Positions 1 to 9,392 are shown, counted from the stretch's first letter. The stretch is 64,000 nt of DNA from JAMLIN01 sp964509685 (GCA_964509685.1 CAZDYQ010000005.1:1-64000); one strand, 5' to 3'. Notes: a model not told the origin generated them from the sequence alone. Made by a program: numbers and translations.

Positions 1-39
1 CTAGGCTCCCTCGTCGCCCCGCCGGCGCGGGCCGGGAAC

Positions 40-519
40 TCAGCCGCGGATGAAGTCGCGGACCGTGCGGATCAGCTCCGCGCGGGTCTCCGACTCGAAA
101 TCGTCCACGCCGCGCGAGCCCGCCACCTCGTCGATCTTGGCGGGCAGTTCGGCCTCGCTCGACACGATATGGACGCCGGGCCGGCCGGCCAGCCAGCGGG
201 CGGTCGCCTGCTGGTGACGGCTCGTGACCTCCTGCAGCTCCATCTGCCGGGGCAGCATCACCAGCGGCTTGCAGAGTTCCGCGGCGGTGATCACGGTGCC
301 GATGCCGACATGCGAGACCACGACATCGGCCTCCTCGAACATGCGGCGGTACTCGGCCGGCGTCATCATCTGCCGGCTGTCCATGTGTCTGGGCCTGTTG
401 CGGGTCTCGCCGATCTGGGCGAACGCCTCGATGTCGGGCCGGGTCCCCACGAAGTCGTCGATCGCCCGCACCAGGCGGTCGAAGGGCAGCATCGAGCCGA
501 CGGTGACGAAGAGCTTCAC
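40..519 (-). CDS. PssE/Alg13-like glycosyltransferase subunit
   Basis: A 159-aa protein resembling the C-terminal half of MurG/Alg13. It opens with a beta strand and Gly motif (VKLFVTVGSM) and carries the UDP-sugar-binding stretch SHVGIGTVITAAELCKPLV at about residues 69-87. Alg13-like subunits bind the nucleotide sugar and need an Alg14-like membrane partner, which is the gene directly upstream. The start is GTG and overlaps the stop of that partner by 4 nt (GTGA), so the two are translationally coupled. The pair probably adds one sugar to a lipid-linked repeat unit of an exopolysaccharide on the inner face of the membrane. The sugar cannot be told from sequence. The family call is firm, the pathway inferred from neighbouring glycosyltransferases. 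Confidence 0.85.
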   Translation of the reverse strand: MKLFVTVGSMLPFDRLVRAIDDFVGTRPDIEAFAQIGETRNRPRHMDSRQMMTPAEYRRMFEEADVVVSHVGIGTVITAAELCKPLVMLPRQMELQEVTSRHQQATARWLAGRPGVHIVSSEAELPAKIDEVAGSRGVDDFESETRAELIRTVRDFIRG

Positions 520-971
520 AGCACGCTGCCCCGGTAGTGCGGCCCCTCGGGCTTCGCGAGGTGCGACCACTGCGTGAGCCAGAGGTCGGCGGCCTTGCCC
601 GCCTTCAGGCCGGACAGGGACATCTCCTCGATGTTGGCGACGCTGTCGATCCAGACCGTGCGCGCGCCGAGGACCTTGGCCATGCGCAACGCCAGCATGC
701 CCGGGGCCGAGCCGGTGGTGACGAGCACCTGCGGGCGCTCGCGCAGCAGGATCCAGGCGAGCCTGGCGATGGTCGCCGCGATCCGCCACTTGTGCAGGCG
801 GCTGACGTCGGGAATCGCGTAGAAGCGATGGCCGGCGACATCCTCGCGATACCACGGCTTCACGCTCACGTAGGCCACGTCGCAGCCCTCGAAGGCCTCG
901 CGTATCCGCATCAGTTCCGTCCAGTGGCCGCCGCCCGAGGCGACGGCGAGCACCCGCGGCCCTCCGCTCAT
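516..971 (-). CDS. PssD/Alg14-like glycosyltransferase subunit
   Basis: A 151-aa Alg14-family protein. The N-terminus has the typical SGGGHWTEL motif (residues 12-20), followed by a hydrophobic stretch (about 63-78) that fits the membrane-anchoring segment, then TTGSAPGMLAL (85-95) and WIDSVANIEEMSLSG (107-121), which match the Alg14/PssD family. Such proteins anchor the catalytic Alg13/PssE partner and contribute acceptor binding. It overlaps the upstream GT4 gene by 4 nt (ATGA) and the downstream PssE gene by 4 nt, so all three are one transcriptional unit. Length is normal for the split enzyme. Confidence in the family is high. The specific linkage formed is unknown. Confidence 0.87.
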   Translation of the reverse strand: MSGGPRVLAVASGGGHWTELMRIREAFEGCDVAYVSVKPWYREDVAGHRFYAIPDVSRLHKWRIAATIARLAWILLRERPQVLVTTGSAPGMLALRMAKVLGARTVWIDSVANIEEMSLSGLKAGKAADLWLTQWSHLAKPEGPHYRGSVL

Positions 972-2032
972 GAACGCCCCTTCGAGATGTCCGCGTAGAG
1001 CTGCTCGAGCCGCGGCAACACCGCCTCGCGCGAGAACGACGCGGCGACCTGCTCCCGCCCGGCGCTTCCCATGCGCTGGCGCAGTTGCGCATCGCCGGCG
1101 AGTTCGGCGAGTCGCCGGGAGAGCGCCCCGACATCGCCCGCTTCGATCAGGTAGCCGTCGGTGCCGTCGCGGATCAGCTCCGGGATTCCGCCGACGGTCG
1201 TCGAGATCACCGGCACGCCCCAGCTCATGGCCTCGAGCAGGCTGATCGGCAGGCCCTCGTTGTAGGAGGGGAGCACGAAGATGTCGGCCGCCGCGAGCAG
1301 CTCGTTCTTGCGATCGCCGCCCACCCAGCCCAGGAACTCCACCGAGTCGCCGAGGCCGAGCTCGGCGGCGCGCATCCGGGCCTGCTCCACCTCGCCATTG
1401 CCCCCGATCAGCAGCTTCATGCCGGGGCGGGTCGAGAGCGCCTCGGCAAAGGCGGGCAACAGGTCGTACACCCCCTTGCGGTGGCCGATGATCCCGAGGA
1501 AGAGCACCTTGACGGGACCGTCCCCCGCGCGACGGGCCTGCGCCGCGGGCATCCGGACATAGTTGTGGAGCACGAAGACGTTCGCCCTGGGCGCGACCGA
1601 GCGGACCCAGTCCGCCCAGCTCGGCGACAGCACCACCACCGCGGAGTAGCGCTCGAGGATCCAGCTGATCAGGCGACGGATCGGCGCGGCCTGGGCGTCG
1701 TAGAAGTCCTTCATCTCGGCCCCGTGCAGGTGGAACAGCACGGGGATTCCGCGCGCCCGGGCGAGCAGGCCGAAGATCGACTTGCGCCAGAAGCTTCCGA
1801 GTTCCGCCGCATGGCAGTGCACCAGCGTGACCCGGTGCGTCAGGATCTCGACGATGAAGCGCAGGATCTCGACCGCCGCGAGCCACAGGCGCCGCACGAG
1901 GCTGCCCTCGTCGTGCGGCGAGAACAGCTTGACGCCCCAGCGGTCGAACAGCCCGTCGACGCGGTAGCTCTCGATCACCGACAACATCCCGCCCCGCCCC
2001 GCGGTGCAGACCATCAGCACCCGTCTCGCCAT
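968..2032 (-). CDS. Glycosyltransferase family 4 (GT-B fold)
   Basis: A 354-aa GT4 enzyme. The N-terminal Rossmann domain begins ARRVLMVCTAGRGGMLSV, and the C-terminal domain contains KVLFLGIIGHRKGVYDLL and the donor-binding motif NEGLPISLLEAMSWGVPVIS with the two spaced glutamates of GT4 retaining transferases. The ATG at 2032 is preferred because the protein then begins at the first beta strand. A longer in-frame start exists 9 codons upstream, and the ribosome site is weak either way. Its end overlaps the PssD-like gene by 4 nt. It probably transfers a sugar to a lipid-linked glycan intermediate. The donor and acceptor are not predictable. Confidence 0.88.
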   Translation of the reverse strand: MARRVLMVCTAGRGGMLSVIESYRVDGLFDRWGVKLFSPHDEGSLVRRLWLAAVEILRFIVEILTHRVTLVHCHAAELGSFWRKSIFGLLARARGIPVLFHLHGAEMKDFYDAQAAPIRRLISWILERYSAVVVLSPSWADWVRSVAPRANVFVLHNYVRMPAAQARRAGDGPVKVLFLGIIGHRKGVYDLLPAFAEALSTRPGMKLLIGGNGEVEQARMRAAELGLGDSVEFLGWVGGDRKNELLAAADIFVLPSYNEGLPISLLEAMSWGVPVISTTVGGIPELIRDGTDGYLIEAGDVGALSRRLAELAGDAQLRQRMGSAGREQVAASFSREAVLPRLEQLYADISKGRS

Positions 2033-2210
2033 GCCCGTTCCCGTCGTCGCCGACGGCATGCCGGCGGTGTCGTCCCGCCGGCCCGGGCCCGCATCGCGGG
2101 CCGTGGCCGGCTCCCTGCACGAAATCGCCGACCCGTGGCCATGCGCCTCGTCATGCCGCCCACCGGCATCCGCCCCTCCCTCGCTCCCGAAGGAGGTAAT
2201 CGAACCGGGC

Positions 2211-3452
2211 TCACGCACGCTCGGTCTCCCCCGCCGGCAGCACGGCCAGCATCTCGTCCCGGACCAGGGTGGCGAGCCTTTCGTAGTTGCGGTTCTCGAG
2301 CGCCCACTGCCGGCCGGCCTGGCCGCGGCGCCGCGCCGCTTCCGGATCGGACAGCAGCTCGATCATCGCCGCCGCGAAGGCTCCGGGATCGAGCGGCGTG
2401 CACAGGCCGCCACCGCTCCGCCCGATCACGAAGGCCTGGTCGGGGAGGTCGTTGGCGACCACCGGCAGGCCGAGCGCCATGTACTCCACCGCCTTGGTGG
2501 GCGATGCCACGTCGTAGAGCACGCCGCGCGGGCAGGGCGAGAAGCCCACCCGGGCCGCCCGCACGAGCTGCCATGCCGTGGCCATGTCGAGCCAGCCGGT
2601 GAAGATCACGCGCCGCGCGATGCCGAGCTCGGCCGCCAGCGACTTGAGCTTCTCGATGTCGCCCGGTTCGTCCGCGTCGCCGATGATGAGCATCAGCGCC
2701 TCGGGCCGGGCGCGCAGCACGGTTCGGAAGGCTTCGAGCGCGAGCTCGAGCCGGCGGTTCTCCTCGACCGTGCCGAGGTACACGATGGTCTCGGCGGCGC
2801 GAGCCCGGGCGAGCCATTCGGCCGCGCGCGGATCGATGTCGCCGTCGTCGCGCGCCATGATCTGGTCGACCGCCTCCCGGTCCACGCCCATCGGCACCGG
2901 CACTGCATGGCGCATCCGGATGCCGCGGGCCTGCAGGATGCGCTGCATCTCGTCGCTCTGCAGGAAGGCGATGTCGGCGCGCGGCAGCACGACCTTGTAG
3001 AGCGCCCAGTAGCTGAGCAGCCCCCGCGCATACACCACCAGCCATCGCAGGGGTCCGATCGACAGGCCGCGCTCGCGCACGAACTCGAGCGCGCTCTCGG
3101 GCAGGGGGAAGGACATCCAGTAGGCGAAGGGCACGCCCCGAAGCCGCGCGACGAGCCAGGCCCACAGGGTGAACAGCGGCTTGTCGCGCACCAGCACCAG
3201 GTCGTACTGCGGGCCGATCCGCGCCAGGCCGCGGAAGTCGTTCAGGAGGGCGGACAGGTGAGTACGCAGCCGGCCACCGCCGGCCGACGGACCGAACACC
3301 TCGCCGCCACCCCAGGGGGCGGTCTTGCCGGGCTCGCGCAGGGTCACGAGGTCGGACGCGACGCCGAGACGCGACAGGTACTTCCCGAACAGGACCGTGA
3401 CGTCGACGCGGAAGGTCGGATGTCGTTCGCGGACGAAGAACAGGACTCGCAC
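2211..3452 (-). CDS. Glycosyltransferase family 4 (GT-B fold)
   Basis: A 413-aa GT4 protein. The N-terminal half (MRVLFFVRERHPTFRVDVTV) is followed by a long insertion around residues 90-160 rich in hydrophobic residues that may associate with the membrane. The C-terminal domain carries ETIVYLGTVEENRRLELALEAF, TGWLDMATAWQLVRAA and the donor motif SPTKAVEYMALGLPVVANDLP. It reads in the same direction as the three glycosyltransferase genes downstream, with 178 nt between them in which I see no further gene. Likely role: assembly of a surface or exopolysaccharide repeat unit. Rest of the cluster must lie beyond the left edge. Confidence 0.85.
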   Translation of the reverse strand: MRVLFFVRERHPTFRVDVTVLFGKYLSRLGVASDLVTLREPGKTAPWGGGEVFGPSAGGGRLRTHLSALLNDFRGLARIGPQYDLVLVRDKPLFTLWAWLVARLRGVPFAYWMSFPLPESALEFVRERGLSIGPLRWLVVYARGLLSYWALYKVVLPRADIAFLQSDEMQRILQARGIRMRHAVPVPMGVDREAVDQIMARDDGDIDPRAAEWLARARAAETIVYLGTVEENRRLELALEAFRTVLRARPEALMLIIGDADEPGDIEKLKSLAAELGIARRVIFTGWLDMATAWQLVRAARVGFSPCPRGVLYDVASPTKAVEYMALGLPVVANDLPDQAFVIGRSGGGLCTPLDPGAFAAAMIELLSDPEAARRRGQAGRQWALENRNYERLATLVRDEMLAVLPAGETERA

Positions 3453-3560
3453 ACTACCTCTCGATGGACCGGCTGGCTGGGGACCGCGCTTGCTCCCCGA
3501 AAATGCGGAGCGCCCGGGCCGGGGTCAAGGCGGGTTCGGCCGACGGCGGCCGTCGCCCGG

Positions 3561-4283
3561 TCAACGGCCGGCGCCGGCCGCGGGGACCGGTTCGAGCAGC
3601 TCGGCAAGCTGCCGGGCCAGCATGACCCGGGTGCCGGTCCCGGGCATTCCGAGGGCCGCCACGGCGGCACGCGCGACCTGCTCGGACGTGAGCGTGGGAA
3701 TCGATCTGGGCATCATCAGGAACTGGATGCTCATGTAGGCGTTCACGATGCGACGCAGCCAGTCGCCACCGGGACTCGGCCCGGTACGGACCGGGCGCAG
3801 GATGAACACGGACTCGAAGGGCAGCTGTGCCAGCGCCAGTTCGTCGGTCCCGCCGAGCGAGCGCTGCAACTCCCCCATCTGTTGCCACGCCGGGCTCGGG
3901 CGAATCACCAGCAAGCGGCGTGCCCCTGCGGCGGCTGCCGCACCGGCGACCTTCACCGCATCCGCGATCGTCACCTGCACGAAGGGCGCATCGCGGCCAT
4001 GGAAGGAGCGCTCGGCCGGGTCGCCTCCCTGCCCGACCAGCATGAGCACGTCGTCGAGCGGCGGCAGCGCGTCGAGGCCGCTGAGCTCGAGCCCGTCGAT
4101 GCCGAGCGCCATCGGCGCATCGGACAGGACATGGACCCGGGAGTAGCCGCCACGCGCCAATGCCGCGTTCAGCAGCGCCTCGCCCTGTCGTCCCACCGCG
4201 CCCGCCACCAGCGCGACACGGCCGGCCGCCCGGCGGGCGCCGGAGGCAGGCGGGGCGAATGCCGCTTGGACGGGGGCGGTCAT
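3561..4283 (-). CDS. Atypical SDR / TIP30-like NAD(P)-binding protein
   Basis: A 240-aa single-domain Rossmann protein. The dinucleotide-binding loop is VALVAGAVGRQGEALLNAAL (residues 23-42), with the Gly pattern of atypical short-chain dehydrogenases. The Tyr-Lys catalytic pair of classical SDRs is not evident. The C-terminal part (FESVFILRPVRTG, then TLTSEQVARAAVAALG) resembles the HTATIP2/TIP30-like group. It may be a cofactor-sensing or NmrA-like protein rather than an active dehydrogenase. It stands 108 nt upstream of the glycosyltransferase cluster on the same strand and diverges from yaeQ. No pathway can be assigned. Confidence 0.6.
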   Translation of the reverse strand: MTAPVQAAFAPPASGARRAAGRVALVAGAVGRQGEALLNAALARGGYSRVHVLSDAPMALGIDGLELSGLDALPPLDDVLMLVGQGGDPAERSFHGRDAPFVQVTIADAVKVAGAAAAAGARRLLVIRPSPAWQQMGELQRSLGGTDELALAQLPFESVFILRPVRTGPSPGGDWLRRIVNAYMSIQFLMMPRSIPTLTSEQVARAAVAALGMPGTGTRVMLARQLAELLEPVPAAGAGR

Positions 4284-4393
4284 GGGGAGGATCGGACGGA
4301 TTCGGAACGACCGACGAAGGCACCCGCGATGATGCCACGCATCGCGCCCGGGTGTGGGAGACTCCTTAGGCCCCTTGTGACGAAGTACCCGAC

Positions 4394-4948
4394 ATGGCGC
4401 TCAAGTCCACCATCCATCGCGTCGAACTCTCCATCGCCGACACCGACCGCGGCTACTACCACGACCATTCGCTCACGCTCGCGCGCCATCCGTCCGAGAC
4501 CGAAGAGCGCATGATGGTGCGCCTGCTCGCCTTCGCGATGCATGCCCATCCGGCGCTCGCCTTCGGCAGCGGGCTGTCGGATGTCGAGGAGCCGGACCTC
4601 TGGCTGCGCGACGACACCGGCGCCGTCGAGCTCTGGATCGAAGTGGGGCTGCCCGACGAACGACGCCTGCGCCGAGCCTGCGCGCGGGCGGCCCATGTGG
4701 TGGCGATCAGCTACGGGCGCAATGCGGCGCTGTGGTGGCGCCAGCACCAGGATGCGCTCGCGCGGCTCGATCGCCTCGCCGTGGTCGAGCTGCCGGCCGG
4801 CGCGACGGTCGAGCTCGCGGCGCTCGCGCGACGCACGATGCGCCTGCAGGCCAACGCGGGCGAGGGGCTCTGGTGGATCGGCAGCGAGGACGGCGAGGTG
4901 TCGATCGAACCGGCCCCGCGCAAGCGAGTGGGCCGTCCCGGCGCCTGA
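4394..4948 (+). CDS. yaeQ: YaeQ family protein
   Basis: A 184-aa protein matching YaeQ along its whole length: MALKSTIHRVELSIADTDRG at the start, then ARHPSETEERMMVRLLAFA and a central acidic segment (EEPDLWLRDDTGAVELWIEVG) that corresponds to the PD-(D/E)XK-like core described for this family. YaeQ is a conserved soluble protein of proteobacteria with no agreed reaction. The nuclease-like fold is known from structures, but catalytic activity has not been established to my knowledge. It is the only plus-strand gene in the first 13 kb and converges on the enoyl-CoA hydratase gene with a 9-nt gap. Confidence 0.9.
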   Translation: MALKSTIHRVELSIADTDRGYYHDHSLTLARHPSETEERMMVRLLAFAMHAHPALAFGSGLSDVEEPDLWLRDDTGAVELWIEVGLPDERRLRRACARAAHVVAISYGRNAALWWRQHQDALARLDRLAVVELPAGATVELAALARRTMRLQANAGEGLWWIGSEDGEVSIEPAPRKRVGRPGA

Positions 4949-4957
4949 CCGGCTCGC

Positions 4958-5719
4958 CTAGAGGCGGGAGAAGTCGGGCTTGCGCTTCTCCATGAAGGCC
5001 GCGAAGGCCTCGCGCGCGGCCGGCTCGCGCAGCATGCGCCGGAAGTGCTCGCCCTCGGCCGCCATCGCCGCCGCACAGGCCTCGCGCACCGGTGCGCGCA
5101 TCAGGCGCTTGGTGGTCACGAGCGACTCCAGGGGCCGGGTCGCGAGCGCCTCGGCGCGCTCCCGCGCGCGGGCAATCGCCTCGCCGGCGGGCAGGACCTC
5201 GTTGACGAGGCCCATGGCGAGCGCCTCGCTCGCGCCGAAGGGCTCCCCGAAGAGCAGGGCCTCGGCCGCCTTCGGATGGCCCGCCAGGCGCGGCAGCAGC
5301 AGGCTCGATGCCGCTTCGGGGCACAGGCCCAGGTTGACGAAGGGAAGCGCGAAGCGGGCATTGTCCCCGGCATAGACCAGGTCGCAGTGCAGCAGCATCG
5401 TCGTCCCGACGCCGACGGCATGGCCGCAGACCGCTGCCACCAGCGGCTTGTCGAACTGGAGCAGCCCCTGCAGGAAGCGCTGGACCGGCGTGTCCGTCCC
5501 CTGGGGCGGGTTGTCGCGGAAGTCGCCGAGGTCGTTGCCGGCGGTGAACACGTTCTCGTCGCCGTGCAGGACGACGACCCGCACGGAGCGGTCGGCCCCG
5601 GCCTGCGCCAGCCCCTCGGCAAGCTGCGCGTACATCGCCGCGGTGATCGCGTTGCGGCGCTCGGGCCGGTCGAACGCGAGGCTCACCACCCCGCCGGCCT
5701 TCTCGATGCGGATCGTCAT
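4958..5719 (-). CDS. Enoyl-CoA hydratase/isomerase family protein
   Basis: A 253-aa crotonase-fold enzyme with the usual order: MTIRIEKAGGVVSLAFDRPE, the oxyanion-hole segment FTAGNDLGDF (residues 58-67), and GHAVGVGTTMLLHCDLVYAG (99-118) forming the second oxyanion-hole NH. The position that is Glu in classical hydratases reads LGLCPEAASSLLLPRL, with Glu135 present. It is the last gene of the TetR-headed beta-oxidation operon, 14 nt after the thiolase. It probably hydrates or isomerises enoyl-CoA intermediates and adds to the hydratase domain of the bifunctional enzyme upstream. Its chain-length preference is unknown. Confidence 0.88.
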   Translation of the reverse strand: MTIRIEKAGGVVSLAFDRPERRNAITAAMYAQLAEGLAQAGADRSVRVVVLHGDENVFTAGNDLGDFRDNPPQGTDTPVQRFLQGLLQFDKPLVAAVCGHAVGVGTTMLLHCDLVYAGDNARFALPFVNLGLCPEAASSLLLPRLAGHPKAAEALLFGEPFGASEALAMGLVNEVLPAGEAIARARERAEALATRPLESLVTTKRLMRAPVREACAAAMAAEGEHFRRMLREPAAREAFAAFMEKRKPDFSRL

Positions 5720-5733
5720 GGCTCCCCCGGTCC

Positions 5734-6963
5734 TCAGACGCGCTCGATGATACCGGCGGCGCCCATGCCGGTGCCGACGCACATCGTCACCATCCCGTAG
5801 CGCAGCTGGCGGCGGCGCAGCGCGTGCACCACGGTGCTCGCGCGGATGGCGCCCGTCGCGCCGAGCGGATGGCCGAGCGCGATTGCGCCGCCCATCGGGT
5901 TGACGACCTCCGGGTTCATGTCGAGCTCGCGCATGACCGCGAGCGACTGGGCCGCGAAGGCCTCGTTCAGCTCGATCCAGCCGATGTCCTCGAGCTTGAG
6001 GCCCGCACTGCGCAGGGCGGCGGGAATCGCCTCCTTGGGACCGATCCCCATGATCTCCGGCGGAACGCCGCGCACGGCGAAGGAGACGAAGCGCGCGAGC
6101 GGCGTGAGGTTGAACTGATTGAGGATCTTCTCCGAGACCACCAGCAGCGCACCCGCGCCATCCGAGGTCTGCGAGCTGTTGCCGGCGGTCACCGAGCCCA
6201 TGCCCGTCGCCTTGCCCTGGGGCGAGCGCGGCGCGGCGAACGCCGGGCGCAGCTTCGCGAGGGCCTCGGCGGTGGTGTCCCGGCGCGGTCCCTCGTCGAG
6301 CTCGACGCGGCGAGTGCGCACGTCCACCCGGCCGGCCGAGAGATCCGGGACGTGCTCGGCCACCTCGAACGGGGCGATCTCGTCGGCGAACTCGCCGGCA
6401 TCCTGCGCCGCGATCGCCCTGCGGTGCGACTCGAGCGCGAAGGCATCCTGCGATTCCCGGTCGACCTTCCACTGCTCGGCGACCTTCTCGGCGGTCAGGC
6501 CCATGCCGTAGGCGATGCCGACGTTCTCGTCCGACTCGAAGGCGCGGATGTTGATGGACGGGCGATTGCCCATCATCGGCACCATGCTCATCGACTCGGT
6601 ACCGGCCGCGATGATGGCGTCCGACTCGCCGACGCGGATGCGATCGGCCGCCATCGCGAGCGCGGTCAGGCCCGATGCGCAGAAGCGGTTGACGGTCACC
6701 CCCCCGACGGACTTGGGCAGGCCGGCGAGCAGCACCGCCATGCGGGCCACGTTGAGGCCCTGCTCGGCCTCCGGAATCGCGCAGCCGACGATGGCGTCCT
6801 CGATGACCGCCGGATCGATGGCGGGCACGTCGGCGAGCATCGAGCGAATGGCGTGGACCAGCAGGTCGTCGGGCCGGACGTTGCGGAACACGCCCTTCGG
6901 CGCCTTGCCGATCGGGGTGCGCCGGGCCGCGACGATATAGGCGTCCTGGACTTGACGGGTCAT
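5734..6963 (-). CDS. fadA: Acetyl-CoA C-acyltransferase (3-ketoacyl-CoA thiolase)
   Basis: A 409-aa thiolase. All three catalytic elements are visible: the nucleophilic Cys95 in VNRFCASGLTALAMA, His365 in GGAIALGHPLGATGA, and Cys395 in CVGTGMGAAGIIERV. It carries out the last step of beta-oxidation, thiolytic cleavage of 3-ketoacyl-CoA to acetyl-CoA and a shortened acyl-CoA, in the cytoplasm. The ATG lies 20 nt after the stop of the bifunctional hydroxyacyl-CoA dehydrogenase/hydratase gene, the usual partner, and 14 nt before an enoyl-CoA hydratase gene. The gene symbol follows the function. An acetyl-CoA acetyltransferase (biosynthetic) role is less likely in this context. Confidence 0.9.
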   Translation of the reverse strand: MTRQVQDAYIVAARRTPIGKAPKGVFRNVRPDDLLVHAIRSMLADVPAIDPAVIEDAIVGCAIPEAEQGLNVARMAVLLAGLPKSVGGVTVNRFCASGLTALAMAADRIRVGESDAIIAAGTESMSMVPMMGNRPSINIRAFESDENVGIAYGMGLTAEKVAEQWKVDRESQDAFALESHRRAIAAQDAGEFADEIAPFEVAEHVPDLSAGRVDVRTRRVELDEGPRRDTTAEALAKLRPAFAAPRSPQGKATGMGSVTAGNSSQTSDGAGALLVVSEKILNQFNLTPLARFVSFAVRGVPPEIMGIGPKEAIPAALRSAGLKLEDIGWIELNEAFAAQSLAVMRELDMNPEVVNPMGGAIALGHPLGATGAIRASTVVHALRRRQLRYGMVTMCVGTGMGAAGIIERV

Positions 6964-6983
6964 GGATGTTCCTCCGCTGGCGC

Positions 6984-9392
6984 TCAGTTGCGCGCCGGTT
7001 TGCCGGTCTGCATCATCGCCATGATGCGTTCCTGGGTCTTGGGATGCTCGATCAGGCCGACGAAGGCCTCGCGCTCGAGGCGCAGGAGCCAGTCCTCGTC
7101 CACGACCGAGCCGGCCTCCACGTCGCCACCACACATGATCTGCGCGATGGTCTGGCCGAGATGGAAGTCGTGCGCGGTGATGAAGCCGCCGTCACGCATG
7201 TTCACGAGCTGCGCCATGATCGTCGCGGTGCCGCTGCGGCCGGCCACGCGGATGCGCGCCTTGCGCGGCGGGCGGTAGCCCGCCTCGTGCATCGCCAGCG
7301 CCTCGCGCACGGCGACATACAGCAGTTCGTGCGGGTTGAACACCACCGGGTCCGACTCGAGCAGGTAGCCGACGCGGCGCGCCTCGATGGCCGAGGTCGC
7401 GACCTGCGCGGTCGCCGCCGCCATCAGGTACTTCTTGAGGAAGTCGAGGAGGTAGCCGTCGGGCGCCGCCTCGTGCTCCTCCGATGCCCGGCGGGCGCCG
7501 TAGGCGAGGCCGCCCGCGCCGGGAATCAGGCCGACGCCCACTTCCACCAGCCCGATGTAGCTCTCGAGGCTCGCCACGCGCCGCGCGCAGTGGATCGCCA
7601 GCTCGCAGCCACCGCCGAGCGCCATGCCCGAGACCGCCGCCACCGTCGGCACCTGCGCATAGCGCAGCCGCATCATCGCCTGCTGGAGCTTCTGCTCGAT
7701 CGGTCCGATGGCCTTGGCGCCGCCGCTCATGAAGACGGGCAGCATCGCCTGCAGGTCGGCGCCCACCGAGAACGGCTCGTCCGGCGACCAGATCACCAGG
7801 CCCCGGAAGCGCTCCTCGGCCGTTTCCACGGCGCGGAGCAGCCCGTCCACCACGCCGGGACCGATCGCGTGGACCTTGGTGCGGATGGAAACCACGAGCA
7901 CCTCGTCGAGGCCGGGCTGGTCGAGCGTCCAGAGGCGGATCGAGTCGTCCTCGAAGACGGTCGTGCCCGCCGTGTGCCCGCTCGGGGCGTCGGCGCCGGA
8001 CACGCTCGGACGGAACAGCTGGCGGCGGTACACGGGCAGTTCGCGCGGCGGCACGAACTCGCCGCGCGAGGCCGACCAGGAGCCCTCGGGCTGGTGCACC
8101 CCGCCGCGCTCGGCGACCGGTCCCTCGAACACCCAGGCGGGCAGTTCGACCGGGGCCATCGCCTCGCCCGCCGCGATGTCCTCGCGGATCCATTGCGCGA
8201 CCTGCTGCCAGCCCGCCTCCTGCCAGACCTCGAAGGGGCCCTGCTGCTGGCCGAAGCCGAAGCGCATCGCGAGGTCGAGGTCACGCGCGTTGTCCGCGAT
8301 CTCGCCGAGCTTGACGGCGGCGTAGTGCATGCCGTCGCGCAACACGGCCCAGACGAACCGCGCCTGCGGGTTCTTCGATTCCCTCAGCAGAGCGAGGCGC
8401 TCGCCCCAGGTCTTCTTCTTGAGGATGCGGGCCACCGTCTCGTCGGCCTTGCCGCCCGCCGGCACGTATTCGCCCTTCTGCGGATCGAGCCGCAGGATGT
8501 CCTTGCCTTCCTTGCGGTAGAAGCCCGCGCCGCTCTTCTGGCCCAGGGCGCCCTTCTCCGCCAGCCCGGCGACCACCGCCGGCGTCTTGTAGGCGGCGGC
8601 GAACGGATCGTCCCGGAGGTTCTCCTCCATGGTCCGGATGACGTGCGCCAGCGTATCGATGCCGACCACGTCGGCCGTGCGGAAGGTGCCGGACTTCGCC
8701 CGGCCCAGCTTCGCGCCCGTCAGGTCGTCCACTACGTCGTAGGTCAGGCCGAACTTCTCCGCCTCGTGGATGGTCGCCAGCATGCTGAAGATGCCCACGC
8801 GGTTGGCGATGAAGTTCGGCGTGTCCTTGGCGCGGATGCAGCCCTTGCCGAGCACCGTGGTGAGGAAGGCCTCGAGGCGGTCGAGGATCGCGGGGTCGGT
8901 ATCGGCGGTCGGGATCAGCTCCACCAGGTGCATGTAGCGCGGCGGGTTGAAGAAGTGGACGCCGCAGAACCGCTTGCGCAGCCGTTCGTCGAAGCCCCTG
9001 GCCAGCTCCGTGATGGACAGGCCGGAGGTGTTGGTCGCGAAGACCGCATGCGGCGCGATGTGCGGGGCCACCCTCTCGTAGAGCGCATGCTTCCAGTCCA
9101 TGCGCTCGGCGATCGCCTCGATCACCAGGTCGCATTCCGCGAGCCGCTCGAGATCGTCGTCATAGTTCGCGGGAACGATCCAGTCGGCGAGGTCGGGATG
9201 GGCCAGCGGCGCCGGCTTGAGCTTGCGCAGGCCGTCGATCGCCCGCTCGATGCCCGCATTGGGCGGGCCTTCCTTCGCGGGCAGGTCGTAGAGCAGCACG
9301 TCGACGCGCGCGCTCACGAGGTGGGCGGCGATCTGCGCGCCCATCACGCCGGCGCCCAGCACCGCGACTTTCCTGATGATCGGATTGGACAC
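6984..9392 (-). CDS. 3-hydroxyacyl-CoA dehydrogenase/enoyl-CoA hydratase (FadN-like)
   Basis: An 802-aa bifunctional beta-oxidation enzyme. The order is dehydrogenase first: NAD-binding VAVLGAGVMGAQIAAHL (GxGxxG at residues 13-18), HFFNPPRYMHLVE, and CIRAKDTPNFIANRVG. A crotonase domain follows in the last third (SVGADLQAML, then SGMALGGGCELAIHC). This order is that of FadN (YusL), opposite to FadB/FadJ. I chose GTG at 9392 because AGGAGG sits 6 nt upstream, and a TTG six codons earlier would place the ribosome site inside the gene. It converts enoyl-CoA through 3-hydroxyacyl-CoA to 3-ketoacyl-CoA and feeds the thiolase encoded next. Confidence 0.9.
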   Translation of the reverse strand: MSNPIIRKVAVLGAGVMGAQIAAHLVSARVDVLLYDLPAKEGPPNAGIERAIDGLRKLKPAPLAHPDLADWIVPANYDDDLERLAECDLVIEAIAERMDWKHALYERVAPHIAPHAVFATNTSGLSITELARGFDERLRKRFCGVHFFNPPRYMHLVELIPTADTDPAILDRLEAFLTTVLGKGCIRAKDTPNFIANRVGIFSMLATIHEAEKFGLTYDVVDDLTGAKLGRAKSGTFRTADVVGIDTLAHVIRTMEENLRDDPFAAAYKTPAVVAGLAEKGALGQKSGAGFYRKEGKDILRLDPQKGEYVPAGGKADETVARILKKKTWGERLALLRESKNPQARFVWAVLRDGMHYAAVKLGEIADNARDLDLAMRFGFGQQQGPFEVWQEAGWQQVAQWIREDIAAGEAMAPVELPAWVFEGPVAERGGVHQPEGSWSASRGEFVPPRELPVYRRQLFRPSVSGADAPSGHTAGTTVFEDDSIRLWTLDQPGLDEVLVVSIRTKVHAIGPGVVDGLLRAVETAEERFRGLVIWSPDEPFSVGADLQAMLPVFMSGGAKAIGPIEQKLQQAMMRLRYAQVPTVAAVSGMALGGGCELAIHCARRVASLESYIGLVEVGVGLIPGAGGLAYGARRASEEHEAAPDGYLLDFLKKYLMAAATAQVATSAIEARRVGYLLESDPVVFNPHELLYVAVREALAMHEAGYRPPRKARIRVAGRSGTATIMAQLVNMRDGGFITAHDFHLGQTIAQIMCGGDVEAGSVVDEDWLLRLEREAFVGLIEHPKTQERIMAMMQTGKPARN

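Noticed and set aside
1..39. Short segment at the left edge after the PssE-like stop
   Set aside because: Too short to decide whether another gene ends here; no supported feature.
2188..2196. GAAGGAGGT on the plus strand, a perfect match to ribosome binding or, reversed, to the 16S 3-prime end
   Set aside because: No start codon follows at suitable distance and the flanks do not match 16S rRNA, so chance is likely.
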